A program made the position numbers and the translations under genes. Below are positions 36,847-48,200 of a stretch of 64,000 nt of DNA, one piece after another; within the stretch, counting starts at the first letter, position 1; the number at the start of each line of letters is the position of its first letter. The stretch is from the NCBI GenBank assembly GCA_029721435.1, contig CM056576.1:61213876-61277875 (forward strand). The letters are read 5' to 3'. The notes below the pieces were generated by a model. That model saw nothing but the letters and a program-made list of their open reading frames with translations, had not been told where the DNA came from and did not search any database. Source of the DNA: Gymnothorax reevesii. Its lineage: Eukaryota; Chordata; Actinopteri; Anguilliformes; Muraenidae.

Positions 36847-37013
36847 CAGGCAGGGTGCGCACCTTTTAATAAGGGCTTCAGCTGAGCTCGCATGTCGTCC
36901 CTGTTCTGTCTGGTGCCAGTTGCAAGGACAACAGTAATCATAGTCTCTCGGCTGGCAAAAACGTTGGCTACGACACAGGGCACAGCCACGGTGCTTGTGA
37001 CTCTTGGCTGAGC
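36847..37013 (-). CDS. gen1: GEN1 exon, Cys/His-rich segment
   Basis: Encodes SAKSHKHRGCALCRSQRF, then DYDYCCPCNWHQTEQ and a basic end, matching human SFKSHEHNGCRLCKSDKY and DYEYCCPCEWHRTEH. Acceptor is TTTTTCTCCACTCTCAG at 37014. The donor at 36847 (CTG|GTGAAC) is chosen because the next exon requires phase 0; an alternative GT at 36862 gives the wrong phase. Compared with human the end is shorter: the EGFPF segment is missing. Exons encoding the upstream XPG nuclease domain were not found in the window. Confidence 0.88.
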
Positions 37014-37029
37014 CTGAGAGTGGAGAAAA

Positions 37030-37830
37030 ACAGCAGAATACAACACCATATTCATTAAAATATGAATCAAGATCAGATAATCCCACTTGGCCAAGTCTTT
37101 ACGAAAATATATGGTTGACAGTGTACCGTTGCAGACACTACATATTTTTGGCGACACCATTCAGAAGCAAAATCAAGGCAATATACTTGACAGGGAAGTG
37201 TTCCCTTATCAGAAGTCATTTCTGGGTAGGAATGGTCATAAGGCACTCAGATGTAACTTTAATGTGTTTTAAGTAATTTTCAACCCTTCAAGCAAGTTAA
37301 TATTTAAAAACTAAGGCAAAAAATGAAAAATCAATAACAAGGGACATCAGAGATTCTAATTGAGATAATTACGGCATCCCAGGTGGGATATCCACAAATT
37401 AACTGGCAAATAAACCAGAAAAAAAATGCAGAATTAATATATGCATAAAATTAGTCAACTATTTTTTTGCTTCATTTGGAAAATCACAATTTAAAATCAG
37501 TTAATGTTAAAATGCCCCTCCATAGCAATGTGAAATAGTACAAACTGGCTTTCTAGTAGTCGCTGCCTCGGCGTCTAAACAGCTGGAAAATTAATCAGTA
37601 CCAGTGCAACTGATCATTTTATGTGTATATTACTAAAAAGTATAATATTGAACAATGTTGTAATAGTATTATTAAATAGAAAATACTATAACACAGGCCA
37701 GAAGATATTTAAAACCTGATCTCGATTCACATCATACTTTGGCAGGTAGGCAATTAGTCTGCAGTGTTCAATTTGAGAGTGTTCCAGACAGTTCAGTGCT
37801 TTAGCATTAACAGAGGATGTATGCCAAAGT
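37030..37830. other. GEN1 upstream intron, nothing secure
   Basis: Short open frames exist but no preceding GEN1 exon with correct phase could be defended. See the rejected CSVCNG match near 37130. Confidence 0.35.
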
Positions 37831-37839
37831 AGTCACAAG

Positions 37840-40800
37840 GAACTTACCCGACTCAGATGAGCGCAACATGGGAATAACAAAGCAGACACGGCCAGCAAAG
37901 GAACGTTCCCTCAGTCAAAGTAGGAGAAAGATCTGGCTGACATTGAAGTAGCTACTGCACAGATCTCTGACAGAGATGCTCCTCACAGGATTATTTAAAC
38001 TAGGGACTTGGGGGCAGGGAGGTTAGTGAGTGTTACACATAGGGAAATGCAGACTGCCCCGATGGAAGCTGACGGCATTACTGATGATATACTTTTAAAG
38101 CAACAAAGCATAGTGGGGGGCTAGAAGCAGCGGCCACATGGGAAATCAAGGGGGAAGAGCATTTGTAATAACCTGAAATGTTTTTATTTACATGCAAGAA
38201 CCATAAAAAATAAATTTCCAGGGCTTGAGGCTGTTATGATTTGTGAGGGCTATGACATAGTTGGGATTACAGAGACATGGCTAAGTGAAGAGGAAGTAGA
38301 TGAATATAATATAGAAGGTTATAAGCTCTTTAGGAAGGATAGATGTAATAGGTGAGGAGGGGGCGTAGCAATCTATGTGAACAAAAACCTAAATGTTCAG
38401 GAAATTCCTGAAATTGAGCATTCCTTGGCCTGTGAGGATATCTGGGTCAGGCTCATTGGCAAACACGAGACAGGTTTAAACATAAGAGTATGCTATCGAC
38501 CACCAGCTTTGGACAGTACAGTCAATTAAATGCTTTTTAGGAGGATTACGCAAGCTTGTAGAGGTGGAGGGACTTTTACTATGGGAGACTTTAAAGAGAA
38601 TTCCGGTGTGAAACTGACTTGGGGTGTATTGAAACATGATAATGAGTACTAACTTTTGTCGAATACTGCACCTCCGTACGCACACAACTTTTCGAAATAG
38701 ATGGAAAACGCTATTTTTTTCATCATTAACAAGGCTTAAAGTAGCTCCACACTTCATCGGTAGAATTCCGAGGCCCCTGACATTTAAAACGAGGCACTGA
38801 GAACTTTGAAAATGCAGGAGTAGTTTATTAAAAAGACTATTTATGCAAACAATACCTCAATGTAGTTTCCAGTCGCCTCCATCTTGAAAGTCACAATAAG
38901 TCAATTGACGAGCACGAATGAATAGATTGCAATCTGTTCCCCCATCCTTCCTATTCGTTTGTGCTCGTCAATCGACTTATCGTGACTTTCAAAATGGAGG
39001 CGACTGGAAACTGCATCGAGGTAATGTTTGCATAAATAGTATTTTTTAAGGAACTACCGGTGCCTCATTTTAAATGTCAGGGCCCTCGGAATTCTATCGA
39101 TGAAGTGTGGAGCTACTTTGAGCCTTGTTAATGATGAAAAAAATAGCGATTTCTTTGCATGGCAACGTGATGCCCGATTCACAACCATTGTAAGCCTGTT
39201 GGGAGCTTCGGCTAAAAATCCATTTATTTCGAAAAGTTGCGTGCGTACGGAGGTGGGGTATTCGACAACAGTTAGTACTCATCATCATGTTTCAATGATG
39301 AAGTCCATTTCACACTGGAATTCTCCTTTAAATTATCCTGGAATCAACTGAGAAATGGCGAAAAGACAGTGTTGGGCGGAGGAAGTATTTGTAGATGTTA
39401 TAAATGATAATTTCTTGGTGCAGTATGTTCATAAACCTACAAGAGAGAAGGCAATTTTAGACTTATTGCTCTGTAATGACCCAGATAGAATTAGCAATGT
39501 TGAGGTACTGGAGCCACTTGGGACAAGTGATCACTCTGCTGTTAATTTTGATGTTTCATGGGAAGTTAAATAGGAGTATTCAAAAACAAAAATTTTCAAT
39601 TTTAGGCAAGCAAACTTTGACAGGATGCGCTCATATCTAAGTTAAATAAAATGGGAGACCCTCCTGAACTAAGATGTGGGAAAGATTTAAGGGGGTTTTA
39701 CTTGAATCACAATGCAGATTCATTCCAAAGGTGTCCAAAGGTAAGCTGAAAACGCAGAATCCTCAGTGGATGACCAAAAGTATTCGTAGGATTTTGAGGG
39801 AAAAGATGAATCTTTATAAGATGTACATAAAAGACAACAAAGAGAACACTAAGGCTAAGTACTGTAAAATGCGGGCTGTGGTCAAAAAAGAGCTGAGGAA
39901 TGCTAGAAGACTGTATGAAAGACAAATTGCAGAGGGGGCAAAAACTAACCCTGAGCGCTTCTTTCAGTACTGTAGCAGAAAAAGGAAAGTTAAAGAGCAG
40001 GCTAAGTGCATAAAGAATAAAAACGGATTGCTGCTATATGATAACAAGGATATTGCGGATGCCTTAAACAGTTACTTTGTTGAGAATTTTACCTCAGAGG
40101 GGGTCTTTATTTGGCCAGAGGGCATGTTAAATGCTCAAGATTATTCAGCGGAAATTGAGGTTCGGGATAACGAAGTATTAGACAAGTTGCATAAACTGAA
40201 GGCAGATAAGGCGGCGGGTCCTGATTGCTTATATCCTAGAGTGCTCTGGGAAGTTGGTGAGATCATCTTTAAGCCGCTATCCGCCATCTTCAGACGGTCT
40301 TTAGAAACTGGAATGTGCTGCACATGAGAAAGATCTGGGAGTGATTATTGACCAAACCCTCACAGGCTCAAGCCATTGTGCCGTAGCAGTTAAAAAAGCC
40401 AATTGAATGCTGGGATATATTGCCAAAAGTACTGAATACAAATCTAAGGAGGTGATGCTTCTTTTGAACAACACATTCTTCAGACCACACCTGGAGTACT
40501 GTGCACAGTTCTGAGGACCATACTTTAAGAAAGATATAGAGGCTCTAGAGAAAGTTCAGAGAAGAGTCACTAAGTTTGTTCCAGGTATAAAAGATGAATG
40601 CTACGAGAAGAGGCTGAAGATCCTTAATCTCTTTAGTCTTAGGAAAATGAGCCGAAGGGGTGATGATCTTATTGAGGTCTTTAAATATGTAAAAGGGATT
40701 GAAAGTGAATTATGTAGGATTCCTTCGACCAAGTGTTGTTAGTAGAACTCGGGGTCACAAATGGAAGTTGACCAAAGGTAAATTTAGCACTGATATTCTG

Positions 40801-41022
40801 AAATATTTCTTCACCCAAAGAGTAATTTCAATGTGGAATAGCTTGCCTGACCATATTGTTGAGGCAGAGACCTTGGGGGTTTTCGAGAGCAGGCTTGACT
40901 TAAAGCTAGATACCAGTGAGTCATTGAGTATCTGAAGGGATATATTCACAATTGTATAAAGAAACTAGCGAGCATAGTTGGGCTGAACGGCCTGTTATGC
41001 CATTCATGTTATGTTATGTTAT
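37840..41022 (+). mobile_element. CR1/L2-like LINE, internally deleted
   Basis: Pieces in order: endonuclease (GVAIYVNKNLNVQEIPEI near 38370; TMGDF near 38580; SDHSAV near 39530), the region before the reverse transcriptase (39674-40315), then an abrupt jump at about 40320 to the C-terminal region (KDLGVIID, LEYCAQF, MWNSLPDHIVEAETLGVFE). The reverse transcriptase core with its catalytic motif is deleted. The 3' end is a short ATGTT-type repeat at 41004-41022, usual for this group. A foldback element splits the endonuclease. Confidence 0.85.
38596..39325. mobile_element. Foldback element inserted in the LINE
   Basis: A 730-bp palindrome with arms of about 320 bp and ends GAGAATTCCGGTGTGAAA / complement. 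It is flanked by 7-bp duplications CTTTAAA (38589-38595, 39326-39332). LINE endonuclease coding sequence is interrupted between TMGDF and NYPGINW and continues on the other side. No coding capacity; superfamily unknown. Confidence 0.85.
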
Positions 41023-41024
41023 GA

Positions 41025-43317
41025 GATGGAGAAGATTGCGCTCAAGTTTAGTTTGGGGGTCTAAAATCTCCAAGATTCTCTTAATTCTTTAAGAAAGCAA
41101 TAGCATCATGCAAAATAGAAATGAATTAATTAGCTTCCCCATTATCATAACAAATGTATGGGACATGTTCCCATATGACACTTTCAGTGTTCCCGGTCTA
41201 AGTTTTCACACATGAAAATGCCAGAATCACAGACACTTTGAATATGTGTGTACCAGTCACATACATTTTTTCCCCCCACCGGATGCACAACTAAAGACCA
41301 GCTGTCTCGGATCGGGGCGGAGCAAAGAATGTGCGTTTACAGGAAGCAAGCAGAGTTGCTTCCCCTGGTAGTGTTCAATATGCATGCAGCGCTGGAGGCA
41401 TTTCAAATCAGATCAGTCAACTCCACCGATGTGCTTTTACGGGAAGTGTTCAGAGTTGCTTCTCCTCGTGCAGTGTTTGATGTGCGCGCAGCATTGTAGG
41501 TATTGGTGAAAATCCTGGGGGGATCAGGATTTCCCCTTCCAGCAGGTTGTCCACCACCGAATTTCCCTTCATAAACCTAACAATGTAATTTAAGAGCCAT
41601 ATCCGGAGAAAACGGCACTTTTTAGATTCTAAGTGGAGTGGACATGTCAGAATTGCATGAAATTTGGCAAAATGGTGCCCATATAAGTGTAACAGAAAAT
41701 CCCAGAGTTTGCGCTCACAATTTTTATTGATACAGCACCACCTAGAAGTAGACAAGTCAACTGCCAAATTGAGCATTTTTGAGGAAAAAATACCCATTTT
41801 TGAAGGAATATTGTGGATAACTGCTTCAATGTGCCAAACAAGTTACGATTGTATTTGACATTGGGAAACCCACATTTTTAAAATGTGAAAGTGCCACCTA
41901 GTGGTCATGTTGGTTATACATGCAATGTCAAGAAATCTGTGTACAATGAGAAAAAAATATTTTTACAAATTCAAACTTATTCTATTTTTTTAACCAGACC
42001 AGTACCAAATTCATCTTACCCGTTTCCTTGTCAGACACTAAAGTTGAGAAAAATTGAGGGCTTTAATCTGGCACTTCTTTGCTTTTTTGAGATATTTGCT
42101 CCCAAAGTTGGGTGCAGGCTAGTTGCCTCTGCCCAAGGAAGTTGGAGGGGGTTATGTGATCATTACCGTTTGTTTGTTGGTAGGTTTGTTTGTAAGCAGG
42201 ATTACACAAAAAGTTATGGATGAATTTTCCTCAAAGAAGGTTTTGCAGGATATAGGCAAATTTTATCATCTCTACGCGATGAGTGTGATTGGCACATGTA
42301 TTGGAGAAAAAAATATGATAATTTGAAAACCAAGACGGCGTATATGCAAACATTAGGAGCGGGTGTCTTCTTCACTTTTGGAGTAACTTAGTGGGTTGTA
42401 TTCATACCTTTATGTCCATTTTTCCAGGCAGTTCCTCTTGAAGTAGTCAAAAAAACTGAGTTTTTAAATGACTCACGATCATAGAGGCCAACTGTGGGTC
42501 CCCAGGAGGTTAACCGATCATTTAAAACACCATTTCTTTTACTAAGCAAAACAATAATACTGTTATTTTTTGTGCCACATCCATAACAACACCAAAGAGC
42601 CTGAGAGGACGTGTAAAATTTCATTTCATTTTCAATAAAATGAGGGCTGTAACAACTGATAATGTCCCTCTGACGCATAGAGCCTGTGGGCCAAAATCTG
42701 TAGCTCCCCTGGAAAATGAAGTTTGGGGTCACTCTCTGGTGGTAACTATTTAAGAATATATTTTACCTAATTTGAGGTTGCTGAATCCGAATCTGCAAAG
42801 TTCCCATGCTTAGACTTGCACATTAAAGCAGTAGGAGCCGTTAAAGATAGCGTGTACCTACGCATCAACAGCCATCATGTATTGAGTCATTATCACACTC
42901 ATGGAGCTCGAGTGCGTTCGAAACTGGTGCCACTGTGTTCTCTTATCAGTATCTGTATTCTGTGATTGTATATTGGCTTTTAAAGGTACACATTCCACTT
43001 ACAGATAATGATAAACTAGAAAAGCACTCCGAGAGCGCCGACCTCCGCCAGGGGGCAGCAAACTCAAAAGCACGGCGATCGGAACTCCAGCCCATTGTAA
43101 AGGCTTGAAATCTTGAACATTGGCATATATCTCAGCAGTACTTTGGCCTAGATATGCCAAAATTTAGTCAGCTGTTCCTTGACTTAATACCCACCTACTC
43201 TGGAAATTTCATCAAAATCCGGCCATAAGTTTTTGAGTTATGTTGTACACAAACAAACCAACAAACAAACGGCACCAAAAACATAACCTCCTTGCAGAGG
43301 TAAAAATACTATAAATC

Positions 43318-43318
<1 letters not shown>
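41025..43318. other. Dispersed repeats without genes
   Basis: Contains stretches with the texture of old fish repeats, such as CCACCTAGTGGTCATGTTGG near 41890, a GTTTGTTTGTTGG block near 42170, and a block at 43040-43300 with CCGCCAGGGGGCAG and an (ACAAACAA) tail ending CATAACCTCC. No frame with recognisable domain. Confidence 0.4.

Positions 43319-43360
<42 letters not shown>
43319..43360. repeat. TA dinucleotide repeat
   Basis: About 21 uninterrupted TA units. Confidence 0.95.
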
Positions 43361-43365
<5 letters not shown>

Positions 43366-43743
43366 AATCGAGAGTCGGGGCACTCCAAAATAGTGGATAG
43401 AAACCGTATTACGTCTTCAAATCTGGCCTGAATATCATTCACATGCTGAAGAATTGTGGTTGGCCTTCACAATTTATCATAATTGCCATAAACCATGTTT
43501 TTTTTTTTTTTACGATGAAGCAGCGATGATGTCACAAGCATTATTCTCATTAATAACTGCACTGTGGATGCATGGTGGTTACTTGGGGTCCACAATTCCC
43601 TTGAAGACAAGTGCTATTACACCCACAGACGTGTTCACACGAAAAAGGATCATGTCATGGTAGGATACGCAACAGCCTGGCACACATCACTCGCTTCGCA
43701 GCGAAGCCACTATACATAAAATATTTTGAGCCTGCAGTAGTCA

Positions 43744-44425
43744 TTAAAAGTGGCATTTTGTGTTGAATTTGGAGAAGACAGTTGTAATATTTGTTGTGTT
43801 GAGCAATTTAAATTGTTCTTGTTTGATTTGTTCACTGCAAACAGCTGAAAGTTTGTAAATTACAGGGCGTGGCTTTTGAATTAGCTGCTGGTTACAGTCT
43901 GGATAGACCTTTTCTTTTTTGACTGAGAACACACAGTGTCCATTTCTTCCAAAAAAGAAAAAGATCTGAGGTAGTGAGTCTTCTGACCGCAATACAAGTT
44001 TCCACTGTGTGATGGTCCACTAACAACAGATGTCTCCGAGCCCAGAAAAATCAACAATTCCTCTGGACATTGTTAACATAGGGCTTGCTGTTTACAGAGT
44101 GAAGTTTGACCTGGCATTCACGAATGGAAATGAAGACCACAAAGGAAAAACGATCAGAGTCCAAATTTAGCATTTTTGAATATTTTACATATTATATATT
44201 ATTATAATATTTACAATAAAATAATATCATCATATAATAATATTATTATATATCATGATTATATTTTATATATTTAATATTTTGCACATATTTTTTCAGT
44301 GCTTTGTTTCTAGGATCCTTTTGAATTTTTAATTCATAATTTCTCCACAACGTGAAAATGTGACTCCGATCATTTTTCCATTGTGGTCTTCAAATATACT
44401 GCAGTCTTTGACAAAGGTTTGCCAA
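43744..44425 (-). mobile_element. Dead Tc1, C-terminal side of the split
   Basis: Minus-strand remnants include FGKPLSKTAVYLK at 44395-44425 and FGRNGHCVF..KEKVYPDCNQQ near 43900, matching the intact Tc1 at 16672-17739. The N-terminal continuation is on the far side of the Gmr1-like element. Confidence 0.85.
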
Positions 44426-44919
44426 AGTTATGGCCCCAATTTGTTATTACATTTATAACACAACAGCAACAGCAAGGGATGACAAACACAGTTTTAACAA
44501 CTAAAACACATTAAATTTTTAACAAAGACAAAGACTAATAACAACCTACAACTAAAGACCAAGATTGATAAATAAGAAAAAACAGAAATAATTACAGTCC
44601 CTTTTTGTGGGGTGGCTTGGTGATGTCCTGGATGATGAAAATGCTCAAACACAGGCAAAGAAATCCACAAAAGAAACGTCACAGGTCTTGAACAGAATGG
44701 CAGGTCTGGTCATCTCCTTGCAATTTCTCCTACTACTTTACTGTCTCAATTCTTTTCCTTATATACTCTTTTGCAGACCCCACCCACATTTAGACCTCTT
44801 TTTTTTTTATTTTCTGAGACTTGCCCCAGACATGTCCAGGACATGTCTAAACATGACTCCAGTCTGCTGAACAAAAAAAAGGCAAATACTGCCATCTAGT
44901 GGCCTATATTCACATTACA
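44426..44919 (-). repeat. 3' LTR of Gmr1-like copy 1
   Basis: About 494 bp, nearly identical to the LTR at 49965-50456; only a handful of substitutions and indels were seen. The terminal base at 44426 is A where the other LTRs have T. A CTCF-like core lies at 44890-44902. Confidence 0.93.
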
Positions 44920-45222
44920 CCTCCATTCCAAAAGGGAAAAATTTTGACTCATAAAGGCAAAATTTTTCTTTTCAATACAAAATGGTTAAGTGAACACTTG
45001 TCTATATATACATATCATACAATATTCAAACACATGATATATATATATACACATTCAAACACGGGATAAGCAATCAGCAATTACATTGTCTGTACCCTTC
45101 ACATGCTTAATTTCCAAGTCAAACTCCTGTAAAATCAAACTCCAATTCAACAATCTCCGATTCTTGTTTTTCATCTTACTCAAAAACGTTAACGGATTGT
45201 GGTCAGTGTACACAATCATTGG

Positions 45223-48200
45223 CTATTCCCCTGTACAAACATAAACCTCAAAGTGTTGTAAAGAAAGGACCAGAGCCAACAGTTCCTTCTCTATTGTGGA
45301 ATAGTTCCTTTGGTGGCGATTGAACTTCCTGGAGAAGTATGCCACGGGATGCTCAATGTCATCAGAGTCACTTCTCTGTAGGAGCACAGATCCACAAGCT
45401 TGGTCGCTAGCATCGACCGCGATGGAGAACGGTTTGTTGAAGTCAGGAGATTTCAGCACGGGGAAGTGACACAGCAGAGACTTCAGGTGATCGAAGGCTC
45501 TCTGGCATGCATCATCCCAGGTGAACTTTACGCCTTTCTTCAGTTGGTTAGTTAGACTGAGAGCAATCTCAGCAAAGTTCTTGCAGAACTTGCGGTAGTA
45601 CCCGATCATTCCAAGGAAGCGGCGCAAAGCTTTTTTGTTGTCAGGAACTGGAAAATCCATGATGGCTTGGACTTTAGCATTTATGGGTGCCACCTTACCC
45701 TGGCCTATGACGTAGCCAAGATAGGTGACAGTAGCACAACCAAAGTCACTCTTGCTCAGGTTAACAGTCAGGTTAGCCTGGGTCAGGCGCTGGAACAACA
45801 TCTCTACATCTTTCAGATGTTCTTCCCAGGAGTCACTCCATGTGATCAGGTCATCGATGTATGCACCCGTGTGTGGCAATCCGGCGATTGTAGACTGTAG
45901 CATCCTTTGGAACGTGGCTGGGGCATTTTTCATGCCAAAGGGTAGGACTTCATACTGGTACAATCCAGATGGTGTGGCAAAAGCAGAGATGCTCTTGGCC
46001 CTCTCAGTTAAAGGCACACACCAATAACCCTTCAATAAATCAATCTTGGTCAGAAACTTTGCTTGCCCTACACTATCAATACAATCATCAATCCTAGGTA
46101 TTGGAAACACATCAGTTCTAGTTACAGCATTGACTTTGCGATAATCTGTACAGAATCTAGTACTTCCATCAGGTTTTGGAACTAGCACACAGGGTGAACT
46201 CCAATCGGAGTTGGAGGGTCTGATAATATCATGTTTTAACATGTACTCAACCTCTTTCTCAGCAATCTTTCTCTTTTCAGGATTCATCCGGTATGGATGC
46301 TGTTTTATTGGTTTGGCATCACCAACATCTACATCATGAGAGGCTATAGTAACTCTCTTTGGAACATCAGGAAACAAATCCACATATTTCTTGATCAACC
46401 TTTCAAACTGATCTCTCTGTGAGGGTTCTAAGTGCTGGAGTTTTACATCAAGATTTTGCAACACTTCAGTGTTTGACAATTTACATGAAAGAACTTCAGC
46501 TTTAATTCTTGGTTCAACATCTTGAAACTCCCCCTCATCTTCACACGTTTCGGCCATAGGAGAATCTGAAGTGACAGCTGCAACCCTAGCATTTCTGTCA
46601 TGATAAGGCTTCAGCATGTTAATATGACACAATTGTTTTGGTTTTCTCCTATCTGGAGTCTTCACAATGTAATTGAGATCATTGATTTTTGTCAGAATTT
46701 CATAAGGACCATGAAATCTAGCCTGCAATGGATTGGACTGCAAGGGAAACAACACAAGGACCTTTTCTCCTGGTTTAAACTCACGGCTTCTAGCCTTATG
46801 ATCATACCAAGTTTTCATTTTTCCCTGACTTGATTTCAAGTTCTCTTTGGCAAGGTCACAAGCTGCACGCAATCTTTCCTTGAACTTGCTAACATAGTCT
46901 AACAGACTGATATGCGGCTCTTTCTCTTGCCATTGTTCACTCAATAATAGCAAAGGTCCTCTCACTTCATGACCAAACACTAGCTCAAATGGACTGAATC
47001 CAGTAGACTCCTGCACTGCTTCTCTAGCTGCAAACAACAGCAAATGAACCCCTTCATCCCAGTCTTTCTCATGGTCATAACAATAAGTCCTCATCATTGT
47101 CTTGAGAGTGGAATGAAACCGCTCTAAGGCACCCTGACTTTCTGGATGATAGGCACTAGAAAGAATCTGCTTTGCACCTAGTTCATACACAACCTGCTGA
47201 AACAAACCAGAAGTGAAATTGCTACCTTGGTCAGACTGAATTTCCCTGGGAAGACCAAACAACGTGAAGAACTTTATCAAAGCCTTCGAGATTGCAGTTG
47301 CCTTGATGTTACGTAGAGGTATGGCTTCGGGGAATCTGGTAGATGCACACATGATTGTCAACAAGTACTGATTTCCAGATCTAGTCTTGGGTAATGGACC
47401 AACGCAATCAACAATGACCCTAGAGAATGGCTCCCCAAATGCTGGGATAGGCTGCAATGGAGCTACAGGTGGGTCTAACTGGTGTTTTCCAACTACCTGA
47501 CAAGTGTGACAGGTTTTGCAAAAGTTGGAAACGTCTTTCCGAAGCCCAGGCCAAAAGAAGTGTTTCATGATCTTATCAACAGTCTTGTTAACACCAAGAT
47601 GACCTCCTAAAGGTAAACTATGAGCCATTGTTAAGATCTCATTCCTATAGACCTTCGGAACAACAATTTGCCTGACCACTGCCCAATCTGCATTGGCAGG
47701 GATATCAGGAGGGCGCCACTTCCGCATCAACACACCATCCTTGAGATAATACCCAACTGGAACTGCGTCTATTTCTTTATCAGGAAGGGCTCTCCTCTTT
47801 AGTACACAAATTTCAGGATCATTAGTTTGCTCCTCAATCAACCGCTTTCTGGACAGAGACAAGTCTCCAGACACATCAGAATCACCAGACCCATCCGGCT
47901 GGCTGAATAGAGAACTGATAAAAGTATCTGATAAGTCCTCAAACGGAGAAACCATAGTAGGCCAATCAGAGTCATGAGGCGAACCACCTGAGTCCTGACT
48001 ATTCAATGTACTGGACGGCACCACATCATCTTCTTCTTTAGCCTTCTTGGCCATAGCACGAGTCACTGCGCAAGAAGGATACAGAGATGGGTCCTCATCC
48101 CCATCTTCAGTGCTCGGCTGTGAAGTAAGATGTACAGGGGGAACTACTTTGCCCCCAGCCAGGTCATTGCCTAGCAACAGAGAAACACCCTTTATAGGTA

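Noticed and set aside
37125..37160. ICSVCNG on the minus strand as the GEN1 exon before 37013
   Set aside because: It resembles human CSVCSH and a donor with the right phase follows, but two in-frame stops lie just upstream and no acceptor AG can exclude them.
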